Shown here: positions 51,760-54,530 of the stretch, one piece after another
Layout: every line of letters begins with the position of its first letter
How positions within the stretch are numbered: the first letter of the stretch is position 1
NCBI GenBank assembly: GCA_027625095.1
Contig: JAQBXN010000047.1
Span: 1 to 54,530, forward strand
Reading direction: 5' to 3'
Length of the DNA stretch: 54,530 nucleotides
Origin: Planctomycetota bacterium
GTDB taxonomy: Bacteria; Planctomycetota; PUPC01; JACPCR01
Notes under the pieces: generated by a model
Databases searched by the model: none
What the model was told of the DNA's origin: nothing
The model's input: the letters and a program-made list of their open reading frames with translations, nothing else
Translations under genes and position numbers: made by a program

Positions 51760-53808
51760 CTAAACATTTGAATGGAAGAGGCGCTCCACTCCTGTGAATC
51801 CCTGGCATTCCCAGGGCAGATTCCAGTGCATGTGCAGGTCAACATAAACATCCTGCCTGCCGTTGATCTCAATCTTCAGGCCCGTGGCTTCCCACGATGA
51901 CAGGGCACGATTATCCGCAAACACGTCGACAAGCCTGGTTTCCACTTCTGGGATATTGCCGTCCTCAAACGGCACCAGCAGCGTCACGAAAAGGAAATTT
52001 CCATTGGTTTGATTCGTATAACACAACTGGTCAGGGCTGGGGTAGCCTTCGAGGGGCTGGGGGCACGGTTTTAGACTTGGTTCACCGCGGGCTCCTTCAA
52101 CTGGCAGAAAAAGCAGGTTGCCCCCGTTACCTTCGGTGACGGCGCGGCCGCCTTCCGCGAGTTTGGCCGGAACACCAACCTGGAAATGCTGTTGGTATTT
52201 ATGAGGGTCGTCCTGGGAGGCGGCGGTAAAGCGGTCGATAAGAATCCAGTATTCGCCCCGCAGATAGAAGAGTTTCCGGCGGCTGCCTGGCACCTTCTTT
52301 TCCAGCCGTTCATAGGATTCATGTGATCCGCTGAAGTAGGCGTACTTCTCTTCGCTCCGCCATTCCTCGACAGTGGGCACAACGACCCGATCAAAGCGGT
52401 AGATCGAGCGGATGGGAACATGGTCTTCGCCGTCAACGGTTGCGGTCGAGTGTGCGCCATTGCTGATTCGCCAGATGCGATCCATGTTGGTCATGTCCGA
52501 CACGTCCGGCCCTTTGCCGTTCCCAATCAAAATCGCCCGGCCGCGGCTGCAAAGGCGAAGATCAAAAACGGCAGACTGCCCATGGCTGCTGACCACAGTC
52601 CCGCGAGTACTGGCCTCGATGGCAGCGTAATCCGCAGACGCTGTCCAGTCCTGTCGCATGGCGTAGTAGCCGGATTCGGTCAACGCTGTATCAAGGAACG
52701 AGGGCGGACGGGCTTCAAGCGCGTCATAGGAAGGGCGGAGATTTTCACCCACTGACGGATAGTGCAGTTCCTCGATCATCATTTCTCCGAATGGGGATTC
52801 TTTGCCCGTTTTCAGAATCCCGGCGAGGTACTTCGCCTCCGGCATCTCATGAAGCGCCGAGATAGAGCGAAGGCGGTCTGCAACGTAGTTCTCAGTTGCA
52901 TGACAATCGCCGAAATCAGGGAATGTTCCATCCGGTTGAACCAGCTTCCATTCCACCTCAGCCGCGAGTCGCAGCTTCTCGTAGAAATTGGAACTGAAAC
53001 TGAGCCCGTTCAAGTGTGCGAGTCGCACACAGTCGAGAAACAAATCAACCGTCCCAATGTGGTAGGAAACAGAGCATTCACGGGTGAAACCATCGGCGTA
53101 AATCAGCAGGTTCATCTCTCGCTCGAACCAGGTGGGATGAAATGCCTGGAACTTTTCGAAGCCCTTGAATTCCGGGAAGAGCAGGCCGGCCTTCCAGATC
53201 CCGCCGTGCTGGCAGACCCACCAGTTGTGGCCATTGCTCCCAAGCATCACCTCGCCCCACTTCTGCGTGGATTTCCATTCTCTCTGCATCGCGGTGGTGA
53301 GGAACGCAAACAGAGGAATCAGGCATTCGTCCGTGCACTCCTCGAGCGGCCAGACAAATTGCAGGAATCGCAGGATATTGATGACCGTGTGGATTCGGCT
53401 CTGTTGCCACATCTCACGTCCCTCGGCGACTAACCGGGCGTAGCGCTCGAAGTCTTCCCTCGTCGCCCCAATCTGAAGAATCTCAGGCCGCGCCCCCAGA
53501 AGCGTTCCGCGACCATCGGGATGATCGCCGGTCTGAAAAGATTTGCCTAACAGCTCAGCCACCGCGGCCGCTGCCGTTTCGCAAAACGTGGGAGACGCAC
53601 TCGCCCGAAGTTCCGCCACGTATTCACGAGAGTAGCCCATCAACGGTTTCCCACGGGAACGCAGGTGCCGAACAAATCCGAGAGCCGCCGCATCCGCGTC
53701 ACCGTTCCGCCAGGCAAGGGCGAATGGCGTATCCTTCAGATCGTCACGCTCCCAATCGATGCACGAGCCCAACCATTCCGGAATCTGGATATCAGTTTCG
53801 TCATTCAT
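51760..53808 (-). CDS. heparinase II/III-type polysaccharide lyase
   Basis: From ATG 53808 the product is 682 aa. An N-terminal alpha/alpha-toroid carries LGSNGHNWWVCQHGGIWKAG (Asn and His) and FTRECSVSYHIGTVDLFLDC, with the Tyr-His of the lyase reaction. A C-terminal beta-sandwich includes SSHGQSAVFDLRLCSRGRAI, NGAHSTATVDGEDHVP and LRGEYWILIDRF. Such enzymes cleave uronic-acid polysaccharides or their oligomers by beta-elimination. No signal peptide is seen, so it may act on imported oligosaccharides. An in-frame start at 53871 is possible but gives no export signal either. First gene of the lyase, isomerase, IlvC-like row. Confidence 0.82.
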   Translation of the reverse strand: MNDETDIQIPEWLGSCIDWERDDLKDTPFALAWRNGDADAAALGFVRHLRSRGKPLMGYSREYVAELRASASPTFCETAAAAVAELLGKSFQTGDHPDGRGTLLGARPEILQIGATREDFERYARLVAEGREMWQQSRIHTVINILRFLQFVWPLEECTDECLIPLFAFLTTAMQREWKSTQKWGEVMLGSNGHNWWVCQHGGIWKAGLLFPEFKGFEKFQAFHPTWFEREMNLLIYADGFTRECSVSYHIGTVDLFLDCVRLAHLNGLSFSSNFYEKLRLAAEVEWKLVQPDGTFPDFGDCHATENYVADRLRSISALHEMPEAKYLAGILKTGKESPFGEMMIEELHYPSVGENLRPSYDALEARPPSFLDTALTESGYYAMRQDWTASADYAAIEASTRGTVVSSHGQSAVFDLRLCSRGRAILIGNGKGPDVSDMTNMDRIWRISNGAHSTATVDGEDHVPIRSIYRFDRVVVPTVEEWRSEEKYAYFSGSHESYERLEKKVPGSRRKLFYLRGEYWILIDRFTAASQDDPHKYQQHFQVGVPAKLAEGGRAVTEGNGGNLLFLPVEGARGEPSLKPCPQPLEGYPSPDQLCYTNQTNGNFLFVTLLVPFEDGNIPEVETRLVDVFADNRALSSWEATGLKIEINGRQDVYVDLHMHWNLPWECQGFTGVERLFHSNV

Positions 53809-53833
53809 TGGAGGTCTCAGGAATTTGTAAAAC

Positions 53834-53884
53834 GTAGCACGGAGTTGCGCTCCGTGACTGGCAGGTCGCAACTCCGGTCTCTAC
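53834..53884. repeat. REP-like palindrome
   Basis: GTAG (53834-53837) and CTAC (53881-53884) bound an inverted repeat with GGAGTTGCG (53841-53849) and CGCAACTCC (53867-53875). A nested ACGGAG/CTCCGT pairing is also possible. It lies in the 269-bp gap between the divergent lyase and caspase-like genes. GTAG...CTAC borders also occur around the 41.3-kb element. Confidence 0.65.
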
Positions 53885-54077
53885 CACATTCTTTCGATCC
53901 CGGCGAGTCTGCTTCGAAGGCGAAGGATGTTGAAGAGTCAGAACCAGAGTAACCGTTTGCCCGCCCACGAACCTCGCAAGCTCGGGCACTGCCAACTGTT
54001 GACGACTTCTCGCCTCTCGCTAAGGTTCGCACTTACCGATTCAAAAGATTCTCTGCTTTCGGAGGAGTAGCACAGCG

Positions 54078-54530
54078 ATGCTGAAACAAACGTCCTTTCT
54101 ATTCTGCCTCGTTTTATTGAATGCCTTCTCCGAGCCCGTTCCCGTGCCCGGCTCCAAGAAGCTTGAGGTCGTACTACCGCCTGAGCTGGCTGAGCAGTGG
54201 GCCAAAGGCCAGCGGCGGGCCCTGATTGTTGGGATTTCGGATTACCAGCATCTGGTAAGTCGTGACCACGACCCGGATGGCAAGGAAAAGGCATACGACC
54301 TCAAGTATGCCGACCGCGATGCGCTTGCCGTCAGCAGGCTGCTCGAGAAAGAGCTCGGTTACGATTCCGTTGAATGCCTCACGGAATCCAAGGCGACCAA
54401 GGACGCGGTCTCCCGCGCTATCAGCCGTATCAAGCTCGATTCCAGGCCCCTGGATTCGGTATTTGTATTCTTTTCCGGGCACGGCTTCCGCGACCATGAT
54501 CGGTCCTTCTTCATGCCGTGGGATGCGGAG
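54078..54530 (+). CDS. secreted caspase-like (peptidase C14) protein, partial
   Basis: The gene runs off the window after 151 codons. GGAGGAG lies 11 bp before the ATG. A signal peptide (MLKQTSFLFCLVLLNAFSEP) is followed by a caspase-fold start: QRRALIVGISDYQHL, YADRDALAVSRLLEKELGYD, and the catalytic-His strand VFVFFSGHGFRDHDRSFFMP. The catalytic Cys would lie beyond the end. Bacterial caspase homologues act in regulated proteolysis, defence or cell-death-like processes. Export makes an outward or periplasmic role more likely here. Later domains cannot be seen. Confidence 0.88.
   Translation, partial: MLKQTSFLFCLVLLNAFSEPVPVPGSKKLEVVLPPELAEQWAKGQRRALIVGISDYQHLVSRDHDPDGKEKAYDLKYADRDALAVSRLLEKELGYDSVECLTESKATKDAVSRAISRIKLDSRPLDSVFVFFSGHGFRDHDRSFFMPWDAE

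Overview
The window comes from a Gram-negative heterotrophic bacterium with many secreted carbohydrate-active proteins. Support: a TonB-dependent outer-membrane receptor, numerous signal peptides, sialidase-like propellers, a sialate O-acetylesterase, CBM9-like and DUF5060 glycosidase-like proteins, a heparinase II/III-type lyase, a 3-keto-disaccharide hydrolase domain, several phytanoyl-CoA-dioxygenase-like enzymes, Ser/Thr kinase and FHA domains, PQQ-propeller/TPR giants and a caspase-like protein. This mix fits PVC-superphylum, Hydrogenedentota, Sumerlaeota or Poribacteria-type genomes. I cannot name the phylum from sequence alone. No tRNA, rRNA or CRISPR array was seen. All calls were made by reading the sequence and translations, without database searches.

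Layout. 0-4 kb: a BNR propeller protein, an RIC/ScdA iron-sulfur repair protein, and selD, whose reading frame contains a UGA at the catalytic position, so the organism probably makes selenocysteine. 4-14 kb: a chimera of a truncated secreted glycosidase-like protein with a Ser/Thr kinase and FHA domain, a molybdopterin-oxidoreductase fragment, a CBM9-like protein, an IS3-type remnant, a PhyH dioxygenase, a sialate O-acetylesterase and a sialidase-like protein. 14-21 kb: a TPR protein, the frdABCD operon, a PhyH gene with a duplicated C-terminal remnant, a zinc-ribbon protein, an unlisted rpmG (L33) gene with terminator, and a medium-chain dehydrogenase. 22-24 kb: a cobalamin riboswitch ahead of a BtuB-like receptor.

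24-39 kb is a long minus-strand array: 2-hydroxyacid dehydrogenase, FHA protein, DUF5060 glycosidase-like protein with an in-frame 84-bp repeat, a 1714-aa TPR/PQQ protein, a pentapeptide-repeat protein and a TIM-barrel/CBM9 protein. 39-47 kb: AttH/CrtC-like lipocalin, amidohydrolase, the moaD-like / STN-like lipoprotein / thiL / tsaE operon, an AAC(3)-family acetyltransferase, a DUF1080 protein and an EamA transporter. 47-54.5 kb: an unrecognised 669-aa secreted protein, then a minus-strand cluster of heparinase II/III-type lyase, sugar-phosphate-isomerase-like TIM barrel and a divergent ketol-acid-reductoisomerase-like enzyme, and finally a secreted caspase-like protein cut by the window edge.

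Best leads: (1) the glycosidase-kinase-FHA chimera with gene debris beside it; (2) the IlvC-like enzyme lacking the usual catalytic His, clustered with a polyuronate lyase and an isomerase, which suggests a repurposed isomeroreductase in sugar-acid catabolism; (3) the Sec-encoding selD; (4) REP-like palindromes in intergenic gaps, one of them apparently translated within the N-terminus of the 1714-aa protein.
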